From Hyparrhenia diplandra (lineage: Eukaryota; Streptophyta; Magnoliopsida; Poales; Poaceae), in contig JADLZK010009028.1 in the NCBI GenBank assembly GCA_015847255.1, forward strand, positions 62,001-126,000: 64,000 bases of DNA, given 5' to 3'. Below are positions 22,874-32,841 of the stretch, piece by piece. The notes under the pieces are model-generated. The model was not told the DNA's origin. It was given only the letters and a program-made list of their open reading frames with translations, and made no database searches. Made by a program: the position numbers and the translations under genes. Within the stretch, counting starts at the first letter, position 1; each line of letters opens with the position of its first letter.

Positions 22874-23429
22874 TGTCACAAACCGGACGGATTCCGGCGG
22901 TGACACGTGGGCGGGCGGCGTTGGGGGCGGCGATCGGTAGCGATACGGCAGTGGTGACGGCGATCGGTGGCGTGATGGCGATGACGCGAAGCTAATGATG
23001 AACGGCGAGGTAGAAGGCGACGTTGATGACGTCTGGCAGCCCGGGGGGCGACAAAGGAACGGTGGCGGCGCTGGGCGCTGGGCGTGGGCTTGAGGGGGAG
23101 GAAGGGGGGAGGAGAGAGCCTAGGGTTGGAGAGTGAAGGCTGTTGGGTGTTACCCCTTTAATTTTCTTCTTGATTCAACTGATTACATCTCCCTTGTATT
23201 TATAGTCTTGGGAAGACTTGCATGAGAAGTAGATCTCCTTTATTTCCCAATATTTTATCCCTAAATAATATTACTTAATGAGGAAGCAAACGACGTGATG
23301 ACGATAGGTGGTGGCGGGCGGCGCCGCTAGGGTGGCGTGTGCGCGCGGCCTCCCCCTCCTTTGGCTCTTTGGGCGGCCTTTTGGGGTTGTGACAAGCCCT
23401 TTGGGCCCCCCTCTTGACGGCACTTGACA
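22874..23429 (-). repeat. 3' LTR of the non-autonomous element
   Basis: Matches the right LTR through 'gggttacccctttaa', the TATAAATA box on the minus strand (about 23195-23205) and 'ctaaataatattacttaatgag' type sequence. It is about 75 bp shorter than its partner, mainly in the GC-rich promoter-distal part. Confidence 0.9.
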
Positions 23430-25497
23430 TCTCCCCACCGTTCGGGCGAGACGGGCGCATCCCAGCGTCGCCCAATCCACGTGCTAAGGACGAAGGCGAT
23501 GCCGAGCTGGGAAGACGTGTTGTTTGGGCCATAGTGTTGCTGGACTTTGCCCATCTTGGCGTTGAAGTTGTTGACGAAGGTGGCGTCGTCGTTGAAGGCG
23601 ATGGAAAAACTCGGGTTGCTGAAGTAGACACTTGAACTTGTAGCTGAATGGATGGTGCGTGAATGTCCTAGTGATCGGGGACACCGGCACGATGCGCGGT
23701 GCCCCATCCGGTGCTCTCGCGCGGAGCTTGGTTCCGCGATGCCATGAAGCTTGTCGTCGGTCGGTCGGTGTAGTTGGTTGAGGAAGAATGAGAGCCTCGG
23801 GGTAGTGATGAGGCCGGACGAGGTAGGAGATTGATGTGGGTGGCGTGTACCTCATGTCGTCCTCGGTGAAGCTCGCAAAGTCGAAGCTTCTTTGAAGACC
23901 TCATAGTAGTAGGGGAGCGTCGAAGAGGCGAGCGAGTTGAATCACGCCGTCGTCCATTGTGCGGGGGCGCCTCCCAGCGTAGTGCGCCCCGTTGCGTGGC
24001 ATGAATCCCGTTGGCTAACTCAAAGGTGCCGATGTAGTCGTACATGGCTTGTCCCGTGTCGAGGGCGTAGGTGAAGTTGATCATGTCGTCACCCTGTCGA
24101 GGTTGCCCTCAGTTGCTGATAGTGTCGACATAGCTTGGCAACTTGAAGTGGCAAGGAAGACATCACGTGCAGGTATTCCCGTCCTCAAGTGGCACCTTGC
24201 TTGGCATGTAGATGAACCAGAGAAGTACCGCTATTATCGGGTGGATAGCGGCATACCTCGTGTCTTTGGTGGAGCTGATGTTCGATGTCGTGGTGCTGAT
24301 GGGGCGCCTTACGCGCCGTGGTCGGGCCTCGGTGTCGTCAGGAGTCCAATTGTTGGGAGTGAGGGTGCCCACAATGCACTTGCAAGTGTTGAAGTACGGA
24401 ACGGATATGCGGCTTGCTCGATTGTGTTCTCCGCCATTGTGGATGTCGGCTTGTTCGCGAGGTTTGGCGATTCATCTTGTCGTCGATGTCCGGCGAGTGA
24501 ACGATCGTCTCGGCGGCGGCACCAGGGGAGCATCGGTGTTCTCATCGGTAGCGGCGCCCATGGGAGGAACGTCGTGGTTGTCGATGTCGATGGTGACGTC
24601 GGCGAGGTCGGCGACGTCGGGGAACGTCGGGCGACGTCGTTGTGTTGCCCATGTTGATGAAGGCGTTGCCAATGTCGTTGATGCGAGGACATTATGGTTG
24701 GCGACGTCGTGGTCGTTATTGATGTTGTTGGGGACGCCCTTGTAAGCGTTGTCGATGTCGAGAACGTCGGGGTTGGAGTTGGTGAAGTCGGCTTCGACGT
24801 CGAGCGACGTCGTTGAGTTGCTGCTGATGGTAGCCGGGTGGATGCTCCTAGCTTTCCGGTGTCAAAGAAGACGTTGTTGGTAATGGAGGAACTTATACGT
24901 GTCATTGATGGAACCTCATGACGTTGGCCTAGTTGAGTAGGCTTTTCGTCGAGTAGGCGGTGGACGTCGGTGGTGACCTCTCGATCTGATCGATCGAGCG
25001 CTGGCGCGGGGCGTCCCGGGTTGGCGTGTCTAGTGCTCGCCGTGGAGGGACGATGTCGGCGGCGCCGGAAGCACCGTTGTCGTTGGTGGCGCCCGTGGTA
25101 GGAGCGTCGTCGAGGAGGTCGTCCGGCGGCATGGCCGTGACCTCTGGCGTTGCCGCGAGCATGTCGGCGAGGTTGGCATTGCCGAAATGCTTGATGTCGT
25201 TGTTGTCGTTGGCATCGTCGTTGAGGAGGTAGTTGTTGTTCCCGAGGAGAGCGTGCTCGCCGTTGTACTTCATCGCGGCGAGGTGGCGGAGAGGATGGCA
25301 AAGTGCTTTCGGACGAGCGATGGAGTCGTATTAGCGTGATGTAGTTGGAGATCGCGGCTTTATCGGAGTTATCCTCGAATGTCGGCGCGGATTGCCTCCA
25401 TGATCATCTCGGGTAGGATGGCAGCGGTGGGGGCCATCGAATATTGACGGCGGTCGAAGCAATCGGTGGTGGGAATTGTCTGAGCTCGGTTACCAGC
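23430..25497 (-). other. interior of the non-autonomous LTR element, unknown coding potential
   Basis: The minus strand has a 114-codon open frame at 25273-24929 starting MKYNGEHALLGNNNYLL, Asn/Asp-rich, then repeated GACGTCG-like words through 24540-24830 that encode Asp/Asn/Thr-rich low complexity. Further pieces with protein-like composition lie at 24084-23668 and 23650-23430 in different frames. No domain is recognised. It could be a degenerate gag-like product, a captured gene, or non-coding filler as in other large retrotransposon derivatives. Confidence 0.5.
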
Positions 25498-26128
25498 TGT
25501 CACAAAACCGGACGGGCGGTGACGGCGGTGACACGTGGCCCGGCGGCGCCCGGCTTGGGGCGGCGATCGGCGGCAATCTGGGCGGTGGTGGCGACTCTCC
25601 GGTGCCGTGATGGCGATGGCGAGGCCGATGATGAACGGCGAGGTAGGAGGCGGCGTTGATGACGTCTGGCGGCCTCCGGGCGCGATGAAGGAACGACGGC
25701 GGCCTTGCCGCGCGCGTGGCCTTGAGTGGCGGCCGCCTTGGGCGGCGTGGCGGCGGTGTGGCGATGGCGTCAGCGGCGGCGGCGGCGCATGCGTCTTGAG
25801 GGGAGGAGGAGAGGGGCCTAGGGCTAGAGAGCTGAAGCTGTTGGGTGTTACCCCTTTACTTCTTGATTCAGCGATTACATATCCCTTGTATTTATAGTCT
25901 GGGGAAGACTTGCATGAGAAGTAGATCTCCTTTATTTCTTAATCCATTCCTATTTTATCCCTAAATAATATTGCTTAATGAGGAAGCAAACGACGCGATG
26001 ACGACGGTGGCGGCGGGGCGGCGGGCGCCGGGAGTGGCCTTGCGCGCGGCCTCCCCTCCTAGGCTTTTGGGCCGGCCTTTTAGGGTTGTGACAAGCCCTT
26101 TTGGGCCCCCTCTTGATGGCACATGACA
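25498..26128 (-). repeat. 5' LTR of the non-autonomous element
   Basis: Carries the minus-strand TATAAATA at about 25885-25895 and lies next to the primer-binding site, so it is the promoter LTR. Confidence 0.9.
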
Positions 26129-26133
26129 CAGAA

Positions 26134-26585
26134 CCTCATGGTTTCTAGACTCGTCGGGTTTTAGATCTGAATAATTCTTCTTTTTGCCATCATTTTTCAG
26201 TCATTAAACTTGTTTTACAGCCTTCTTACACCGAGCTCCGGACCAATTTTAATCAAAATGGTCTTCACACCATATGATGATTTCTCCGAATATCTAGAAG
26301 TTGCACATTTTACGTAACTAGTATAATGTCGTACTTGCTAACGCTACGGTTTTGCTTTTGCAAACTCTTAGTTTAAACCGGATATCTATGTGCGTTTTTG
26401 TTGGGTGCATGAAGTTTGAGCCCCTTAGCGTGGGGCGTTTATTTGTGTGGCTTTAGTTTCATCCTACCTGTGGCCTTATAGTAGAGATGTGCACTACTAG
26501 TGTAATTTTAACCGAGACGAGCAAAATAGATTAACCAACGGGTAGGCAAACCGTCCACCTCAGTCAAAAGGTTGCTCACACCCCT
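26134..26585. other. no gene seen
   Basis: AT-rich DNA that directly continues 22861-22873 before the LTR element inserted. Nothing recognisable. Confidence 0.5.
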
Positions 26586-26588
26586 AAT

Positions 26589-27341
26589 CACTACTAACGA
26601 AATGATTTTTGCGTGGCGGTCGGTTTTGATTTTGCGTGGCGGGCATTAGAGCCCGTCACGAATGGAAGGTCACGGTTAATCTATGGATTAACCGTGGCGG
26701 GCATATTAGAACGCCCGCCATGGAAAATAATTTAGGAAATAAAAAAGCCCACCGAGCCCGTAGCCCGAGCCCGGCAGCCGCCTCCACCGGATCACGGATT
26801 GCGCCGCGCCCGGTCGATCCGCCCGTAGCGTCGATCCATCGCAGCTCCCCGCCTTCCACCACCCGATCCGCGCGCCTAGGGTTCAAAGCCGCCGCCGCCC
26901 GGCTCGGGAGCAAGCATGCGGCGGGCGTGCGAGAGGAGGGAGAGGGAGAACGAGCGGCTGCGCAAGAGGGATTAATCTGACCTAGGGTTTCAAGTGTGCA
27001 CGGTATATATACTAGGTGTGGCTACCGGGCCGAAACTGGGCCGTTTGGGCTTTGGCCTTTTTTAGTGGCGGGCTTTTTATAGTGCCCCCCACGGTTAATC
27101 GATTTATCGTGGCGAGGCACGTTAAAATGCCCACCACGGAAAATATGTATTAACCGTGGCGGGCGTTTTTAAGTTGCCCGCCATAGTAAATCGATTTTAA
27201 GTGACGAGCAACTGTGCCCGCCACGGTAAATAAAAAAAATACCCGTCACGGTTAATCGGGCCATTAACCGTGGCGGGCAAACTCAACGCCCGCCACGGAA
27301 AAGATTTGACAGCGTCTTGTAAAATGATTTTGTTACTTGTG
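26589..27341. mobile_element. non-autonomous CACTA element, 753 bp
   Basis: Ends CACTACTAACGAAAT and (reverse complement of the right end) CACAAGTAACAAAAT match at 12 of 15. A perfect 3-bp duplication AAT flanks it (26586-26588, 27342-27344), as expected for CACTA/En-Spm. Subterminal zones hold many direct and inverted copies of AACCGTGGCGGG, the likely transposase-binding motif. The centre (26750-26985) is GC-rich without a transposase and may be captured host sequence. Confidence 0.85.
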
Positions 27342-27344
27342 AAT

Positions 27345-27710
27345 CCTAGTACTTATTGTGGCCTCTAAGCCCAACCCAAACTAGAAAACCTAATCCAAAT
27401 ACTTATTACTGTCTCTGATCCAAACCAAAGACACATACCCTGACCCCAGCCTAAAAACTAAATAGTGGAGGTACCATATGTAGTTCGAGCCTCTCATTCC
27501 ACATGCTCGGCTCGGCCTACTGACGATACCGAAGTACTAATATACCAACACCTTGTCTCCTAAAATCTACCTTAATAGATGGGCTAATTTTTTAACTAAA
27601 ATGTAATTAGTTGTTAGCAAACCATGTTGACTAATCTCAACTAAAAATTTAGACACTTTTTTAAGACAACTATTAAAAATTCTAGCTCGTGTAAACAATC
27701 CCAAGGAATA
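27345..27710. other. no gene seen
   Basis: AT-rich spacer with no recognisable signal. Confidence 0.5.
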
Positions 27711-27729
27711 GCGACTAGTCTAGATTCCT

Positions 27730-27763
<34 letters not shown>

Positions 27764-27773
27764 CGACTAGTCT
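27711..27773 (+). mobile_element. almost pure poly(A) retro-insertion
   Basis: An 11-bp direct repeat GCGACTAGTCT (27711-27721 and 27763-27773) encloses only AGATTCCTC plus 32 A residues. This is what target-primed reverse transcription leaves when it aborts just past the poly(A) tail of a LINE, SINE or mRNA. Confidence 0.85.
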
Positions 27774-28275
27774 GGAGAGATACAGAGGCACGCTTTGCAC
27801 CAAGTCCTGATGCTGACACTGTGACAAAGTCTAAAATCCGTCTTGCAGTTTTGCATCGAGGTCCCATTCTCTCTAGTACTCGGATCGTCACTTCTTGGAC
27901 GGAAGTAGATCCTGACGAATAAAATGTTTGGAGACGTGTGACACCGGTAAAGACTTGGACTATCTCGAGGTCTTTGTTTTTTTGACGGCTGTTATATGCA
28001 CACAGCTGTGTAGCATCTGATTGTATATCCGTTACCATACAGACACAGCTCAACCAAACCACATTGATACAACTAGATCTACAACTATACACATATTAGA
28101 AGATGTATCCTAGAAGTAAGCGACGAGCACGTCGTAATCCTTTTATAGCTCCATGTATTGAGAAGCTGCAATGAAAATTATTACTGAGAACAAATATAAG
28201 TTTACTCACTGGGCTACGAGCACGACTGCTTGAGGTCGGTGTTCACGGTTCACCATCTTGGCACTCTAGACTCTA
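27774..28275. other. no gene seen
   Basis: Spacer without recognisable coding, RNA gene or repeat. Confidence 0.5.
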
Positions 28276-28278
28276 TAA

Positions 28279-28561
28279 GAGCACTCACAATGTAGACTCT
28301 ATCATAGTTTCTATCCTTATTTATTACCCCTATATTTATTGTTTTTTGCTGATGTGGCGCTATATTTATTGAAAGAGAGGAAAAACACAAGAAACCAAGT
28401 CTATCTAAGAAACCAAGTCTTCATGTAAACCAAGACAATCTGTGAGAGTGACAAGTGGGCCATATGACATCATGATAGAAAATTGCATTGTGAAAGATAG
28501 TTTTTTTGACATAATGTCAAGAGTATAGAAACCATGATAGTTTCTAGCATTGTGAGTGCCC
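28279..28561. mobile_element. Tourist-like MITE, 283 bp
   Basis: Inverted ends GAGCACTCACAATG and GGGCACTCACAATG, flanked by TAA on both sides (28276-28278, 28562-28564), the PIF/Harbinger target. AT-rich interior, with matching 'atagtttct' near both ends. No open frame. Confidence 0.85.
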
Positions 28562-28632
28562 TAAGTGTACTCGGTTTCAAATAAATGCAACTTCGACTCA
28601 ATTAATTTCATATTTAATTACATATATATAAA

Positions 28633-30318
28633 GAGAATTTTTACTGTGCTTGGGAGGAACCGGGTTCCTCCCGTTAGCTGGTTTTTTGCTGGTTCCTCCC
28701 CTAATTATAGTAAAGGGTAGTTTAGTCTTTTGAATAGCAGCTTTTAGTTGAGAATCACCACACGGCCTTATGCGAGGAGAGCACAACCAGGCGAGCGCCC
28801 GCCCCGGCGACGCGGTCGGACGGGCAGGGGGCCCTCCCTCGGTGCCTGCCTTCCCGGCGCGCGGCGGCAGCCACCCCAGCGACGCGGCCGGATAGGCAGG
28901 GGCCCGCCCTCGGCGCCTGCGTTCGCCTACGCCGATCCTCCGTACCCCCTTAACACCACCGCGCCGCCACGCCCACGGCCGCCAAGCTCTCCGCCGATGA
29001 GGTCACACGCGGCATCGAGGACCACCGGCCACAGCGCCACATCCGCCGTGTATCCGGCTACGTCGAGCCTACGCCGCGTCGCGGCCACCAGGATCAGGAC
29101 CCTCTCCGGCTGGGAGCGAAGGCGTGTCTCCATTGGCGTCGAGGCCGTGCATGACAAATCTTAGGCTAGCAGCGAGCTTCTAATTTGAGAGTTCCAAGTG
29201 CGATGGTGATGTCGACACGCACATCCAGCATTCCGTCCCGGCCGCCCTCGTGCCCTCTGGCCTCTGCCGCACTCGCCCGGTCCTGCAGTCTGTTCATCAC
29301 TCCGGCGCGGCACGGCGCGGCCGTGCGTCCAGCACCGGCGAGCCCCAGGCTGCAAAAGCGCCAGCTAGCTCGATTTGCAGAGACCTTCGCCGTCGCCCTG
29401 CTCCCTGGCTCACCATCTTCCCATGGCCACCTTGCAGGAGCTTGCCCGCCCAGCAAGTGCTGCTGGACGCTTCTTGCGTATTTATGTTGTATTTGGATAA
29501 ATTTTTCTAATGGATAAGGGACGTATATTGCGTATGCACAACGACACCATGACATCACCATGCTAGCAACGACAGAGCTTCGAGAACAGATCACGCACGC
29601 AGCACGCCGCATTGCCGGCCGGTTGCTTGCGTCGCGTGCTCGGCTCGGCCATGCCCAGGACCTTGTGTTCGCTGGAGCCAGCTGGCGGCAGCTATGCGAA
29701 TTGCGTATGGCCACATTTCTGAGAGGCTCTGTTTCGATGCTTCCGCCACCGGCGCGTCCAGAAGAACGGCCTGTGCCGTCACGGGCCTCGCCGACGTCGA
29801 GGAAGGAGGCCGGCAGACTGCGTGACTGCGTCCGGAGGGGGATGAGTGGCGTCGGCGGAGCGTGTCGGGGCGACCGGACGAGCAGGAGGCGTGCTTCAGG
29901 GGCCGAGCAGGAGGTTTGGTGCTGGTGGCGGCGATGGCAAATTGCGGCGAGAACGCCATGAGTGCGGCGGCGTGGGGGCGGCGGCGAGGGGGAGCTAGGG
30001 ATGGGACAGCGGCATGGGGGCGGACGAGCACGGCGGGAAGTGCGCCGGAGCGGGGATCGGATGAACGATTTTTTTTTTTTACTTGACGACTCCTCGAACC
30101 TGATTCCGAATCGGCTTCAATCACATGAAGTTAGGAGAACCTGCTCCTTATTAGACTAAAAAGACCATTATACCCTTCAATATTTATTATAATTCAGTTC
30201 TTATGCCATGGTTCCTATCTGCCACTTGGTTCCTCCTATTTGGTTCCTCTGCCTTTTTGACCATTGGATCACACCAAATGGAGGGCCCATATTAATTCCA
30301 AGCGCCGTAAAAACTCTC
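28633..30318. mobile_element. Pack-MULE-like Mutator element, 1,686 bp
   Basis: Perfect 9-bp target duplication ATATATAAA (28624-28632, 30319-30327) and inverted ends GAGAATTTTTACTGTGCTTGG / GAGAGTTTTTACGGCGCTTGG identify a Mutator-like element. The interior is two GC-rich blocks (about 28760-29160 and 29180-30060) with long overlapping open frames but no transposase. Such a structure fits captured host gene pieces. A minus-strand segment with DVAGYTADVALWPVV (about 29040-29090) looks protein-like, but I cannot name the source. Confidence 0.8.
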
Positions 30319-30356
30319 ATATATAAATATTAGTACATATGGTATCACATAAACAT

Positions 30357-30445
30357 AAGGGTGGGGAGGGCCGTCGCTGGTGCGGAAGGTTACCTACAAG
30401 GCCTTCCTGCTGGCAGGCACCCCGGGGCCCAAGGCTGATGAGTGA
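30357..30445 (+). pseudogene. 3' end of a second methyltransferase copy
   Basis: The last 29 codons of exon 3 (GGPSLVRKVTYKAFLLAG) recur here in frame with a TGA stop, with no 5' part. Downstream, 30446-30638 matches the flank of the complete gene across the point where the Harbinger-like element sits. The copy begins abruptly 30 bases right of the Pack-MULE duplication. Confidence 0.9.
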
Positions 30446-30638
30446 TGATATATGTCGCTCATCTTCCTTCGGTGGACTAGGAGTAATAATCATCTATGTT
30501 TCGCGAATAACATGGCATTAAATTTTTGCACTGTGTTGCATTGAGAGAAGATAAAGGTGCATCAGAGTAAGCCCAATAAGCTTGTGTTATAGCCAAGCCA
30601 TGTCATCTTGAGTTCAACTCCAAAGATTATAACGTGTA
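30446..30638 (+). repeat. duplicated flank, copy B
   Basis: Matches 19665-19742 and then 21797-21860 directly. It contains about 39 bases (tgatgatatatg...ctaggag) absent from copy A between two GAGT words. Confidence 0.85.
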
Positions 30639-30902
30639 CTCCCTCTATACTAAAAAATCTTGTCGTTTTAGGATAAGGTTTGGATCAAACATTGGGAATA
30701 TAAATCATCAATAATTTTTAAGTTGTTGAGTTTGCAAGTGTGAAAACTATATGAATAGATTTGTCTTGAAAAACACTTTCATAAAAGTATACATATATCA
30801 AGCTTCTCGATAAATATTTTTATAATAACAAGAGGTCAAAGTTATGTTTTGGAGACCGTGTAAATCTGTTCTAAGCGTCAATTTTTTTAGGTATGGAGAG
30901 AG
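30639..30902. mobile_element. Stowaway-like MITE, 264 bp
   Basis: Ends CTCCCTCTATAC and (reverse complement) CTCTCTCCATAC, with TA on both sides (30637-30638, 30903-30904), the Tc1/mariner target. AT-rich interior. It interrupts copy B of the duplicated flank. Confidence 0.85.
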
Positions 30903-30908
30903 TATAAT

Positions 30909-32600
30909 CACTACTACAGATTTCTACATCGCTTTTGCCACCAGCATCACTACCGAAATTGACACTACTGCCAGTGTATACCCATTCCTGGCTTTAAAAT
31001 CAAAAAATGATTAGGTTGTCACAAGTATCCGACAGTGAAAGTCCACCTCACTGCCGGTTGGTGTAAAAGCCCGACAGTGATTTCTATCGATTGTCGGGTG
31101 TGATAGAAACGGCGGTGAACTATATCGACGGACCCGAAATTTTTATTGTCTTTGGTTTACTCCACTCGCGTCGTCGGTCTTCCCGGCGCGCTCTCTCTCT
31201 CTCTCTCCAACCGCTCCTCTCCCACCGCTCGGTCTCCTATCTCTGAGTCTCTCTCTCTTCTCTCTCTCTCAGGTGGTGGCGGCGACACTAGCCCCGCCGC
31301 TCAAGATCCGCCCCCTCTCTAGTCCTAGCACGTCAACGTGACTTCGGATGAGTGGTAGCGGCCGGTCGTGCTCTGGTCTCGTTCATCTCCCGGGCGGCGG
31401 CACGGGCGACTCTTGCCTGCTCCGCCCGAGATCCGTCGTCCGTTCTCTGTGGCGCCCCGGCGTCCCTACGCGGTGGATGCGCCAGAAGCGAGCTATGTGG
31501 GCGGATGGCGCGGGCAGATGCGTGGCGGCGATCGATCTCGTCCTCACCGCCGTGCTATGTTCCTTCGCTCGCTGCGTTCCTTCGGACATGCGGTGCGCCC
31601 TACATACATGCATCCACCTCGCGTTGTGTTCCTTTCGCTCTTCAATTTCCTTCTATTTTTAGTTCCTCTGCCTATAAATTAGGCAAAAGAAAGGTATGAA
31701 TAGCGGCGGCGCATAGCGGCGGACACGAGGCCACGGTCGCAGTGGCGGGGGACGGCGAGAACAGAAAAGCCAGAGCCAATGGCGAGCACGTCGGCCCCCA
31801 TCCATGACCTGGCACAGATCCGGACGAGTAGCGGCTGTGGCGGCACTCAGATGGGCCTGGTACGTACGTTCTCTAGTCTACACTCGTTCGCTTTTGGGAT
31901 GACCCAACGCACGGCAATAATCTGGCTCCATTTTGTTTGAGATTTTCTCCATTGTAAATTAAACGGATCTTGGCTTGGTTCTTGGTAATTAAATTGCTCT
32001 TCTTTCTTGTACTCCTATGTATCCACCAGGTTGCCGAAGGGCATGGCCTCAGATCTGTCGTGGGGCAGCGATTGGAGGGCATGGCCTTAGATCTTCCAGG
32101 CAGAATTGATTTGATTGGTGATGTATTGATTTGTGGTGTGTTCAACATTTCTGTGATATCTATGAATCGATTCAATCTATGATGTGTTGAACATTGGAAC
32201 AGATTGGAGGATTGTGTGCTCAGATCTTGCAGCAAGTTTATGTATGAATAAATTTGATTTGTGGATGAGTTAGAATTGTGTTTTGGTCAATCCCTCCTTT
32301 GTAATGTTTCTCGGGATTTTTTTTTTTGATGGAGCGGCGGCGGTGGTAGCGAGCGAGCATGGCTGCAGTAGGTAGCAGATAAGGATAGCGGATGGGGATA
32401 GCAGCTTGCTCCTGTGCGGCATGTGCATGGAGCATGCGTGGTGGCCTTTTTTTTTTGTTTTTTTAAGAGGACAACACTGCCGGGTTTCTCACCGGCACTA
32501 ATACAAAAGAGCCATCACTACCGCTCCCCTACTGTCAGTTCATTTTCCGGCAGTGAAGGGGGGTTTGGACCCGGCAGTAATGTACAAATCTGTAGTAGTG
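30909..32600. mobile_element. non-autonomous CACTA element, 1,692 bp
   Basis: Left end CACTACTACAGATTTCTA and right end, reverse-complemented, CACTACTACAGATTTGTA, near-perfect inverted repeats, flanked by AAT (30906-30908, 32601-32603). Subterminal copies of CACTGCCGG-like words occur on both sides. The interior (31180-32450) holds a CT microsatellite, a GC-rich block and AT-rich intron-like DNA with no transposase, so it is either internally deleted or carries captured host DNA. Confidence 0.85.
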
Positions 32601-32841
32601 AATGTTTACTCCGTTCACACTCCAAAAAATATTTATTTATTTATGAGGGCAAACGGTGTACCATGCATGCGTGCCGCCGCCACCGAACAGTGGAGAGCAT
32701 GCATGTCCGCACATAACTCCACTGTAATTGCTCCTTACGGGGTGATATCTCTGTCTTGGAGATCTGTGATAACCTTCCCTGCTTCCTCTTGGTTGTCTCT
32801 CCTACAGCGCCCAACATCAACGTAGGCTTCCAGGATAGCCA
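32601..32841 (+). repeat. duplicated flank, copy B continued
   Basis: 'tttactccgttcacactcc' matches 21870-21890 of copy A, and 32690-32797 matches 16794-16895 of copy 0. The duplication thus continues across two inserted elements up to the gypsy remnant. Confidence 0.65.

Larger units (their letters stand above)
22874..26128 (-). mobile_element. non-autonomous LTR retrotransposon, complete, CAGAA duplication
   Basis: Two LTRs (22874-23429, 556 bp; 25498-26128, 631 bp), each TGTCA...TGACA in the plus reading, are flanked by a perfect 5-bp duplication CAGAA (22869-22873 and 26129-26133). On the minus strand a primer-binding site TGGTAACCGAGC (10 of 12 to the tRNA-Met type) follows the right LTR at 25484-25495 and a polypurine tract GGTGGGGAGA precedes the left LTR. 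Hence transcription runs leftward. The 2.07-kb interior has no gag, protease, integrase or RT, so the element must have moved with proteins from another element. LTR pairs differ by several indels, so it is not recent. Confidence 0.9.

Noticed and set aside
24309..25301. 330-codon minus-strand open frame rich in Thr, Ser, Pro and Arg
   Set aside because: It comes from repeated GACGTCG words in the LTR element interior; all three frames stay open in such repeats, and no domain is visible.
29560..30124. Long open frames on both strands in the Pack-MULE-like element
   Set aside because: Composition-driven, no recognised domain; mentioned only as possible captured DNA.
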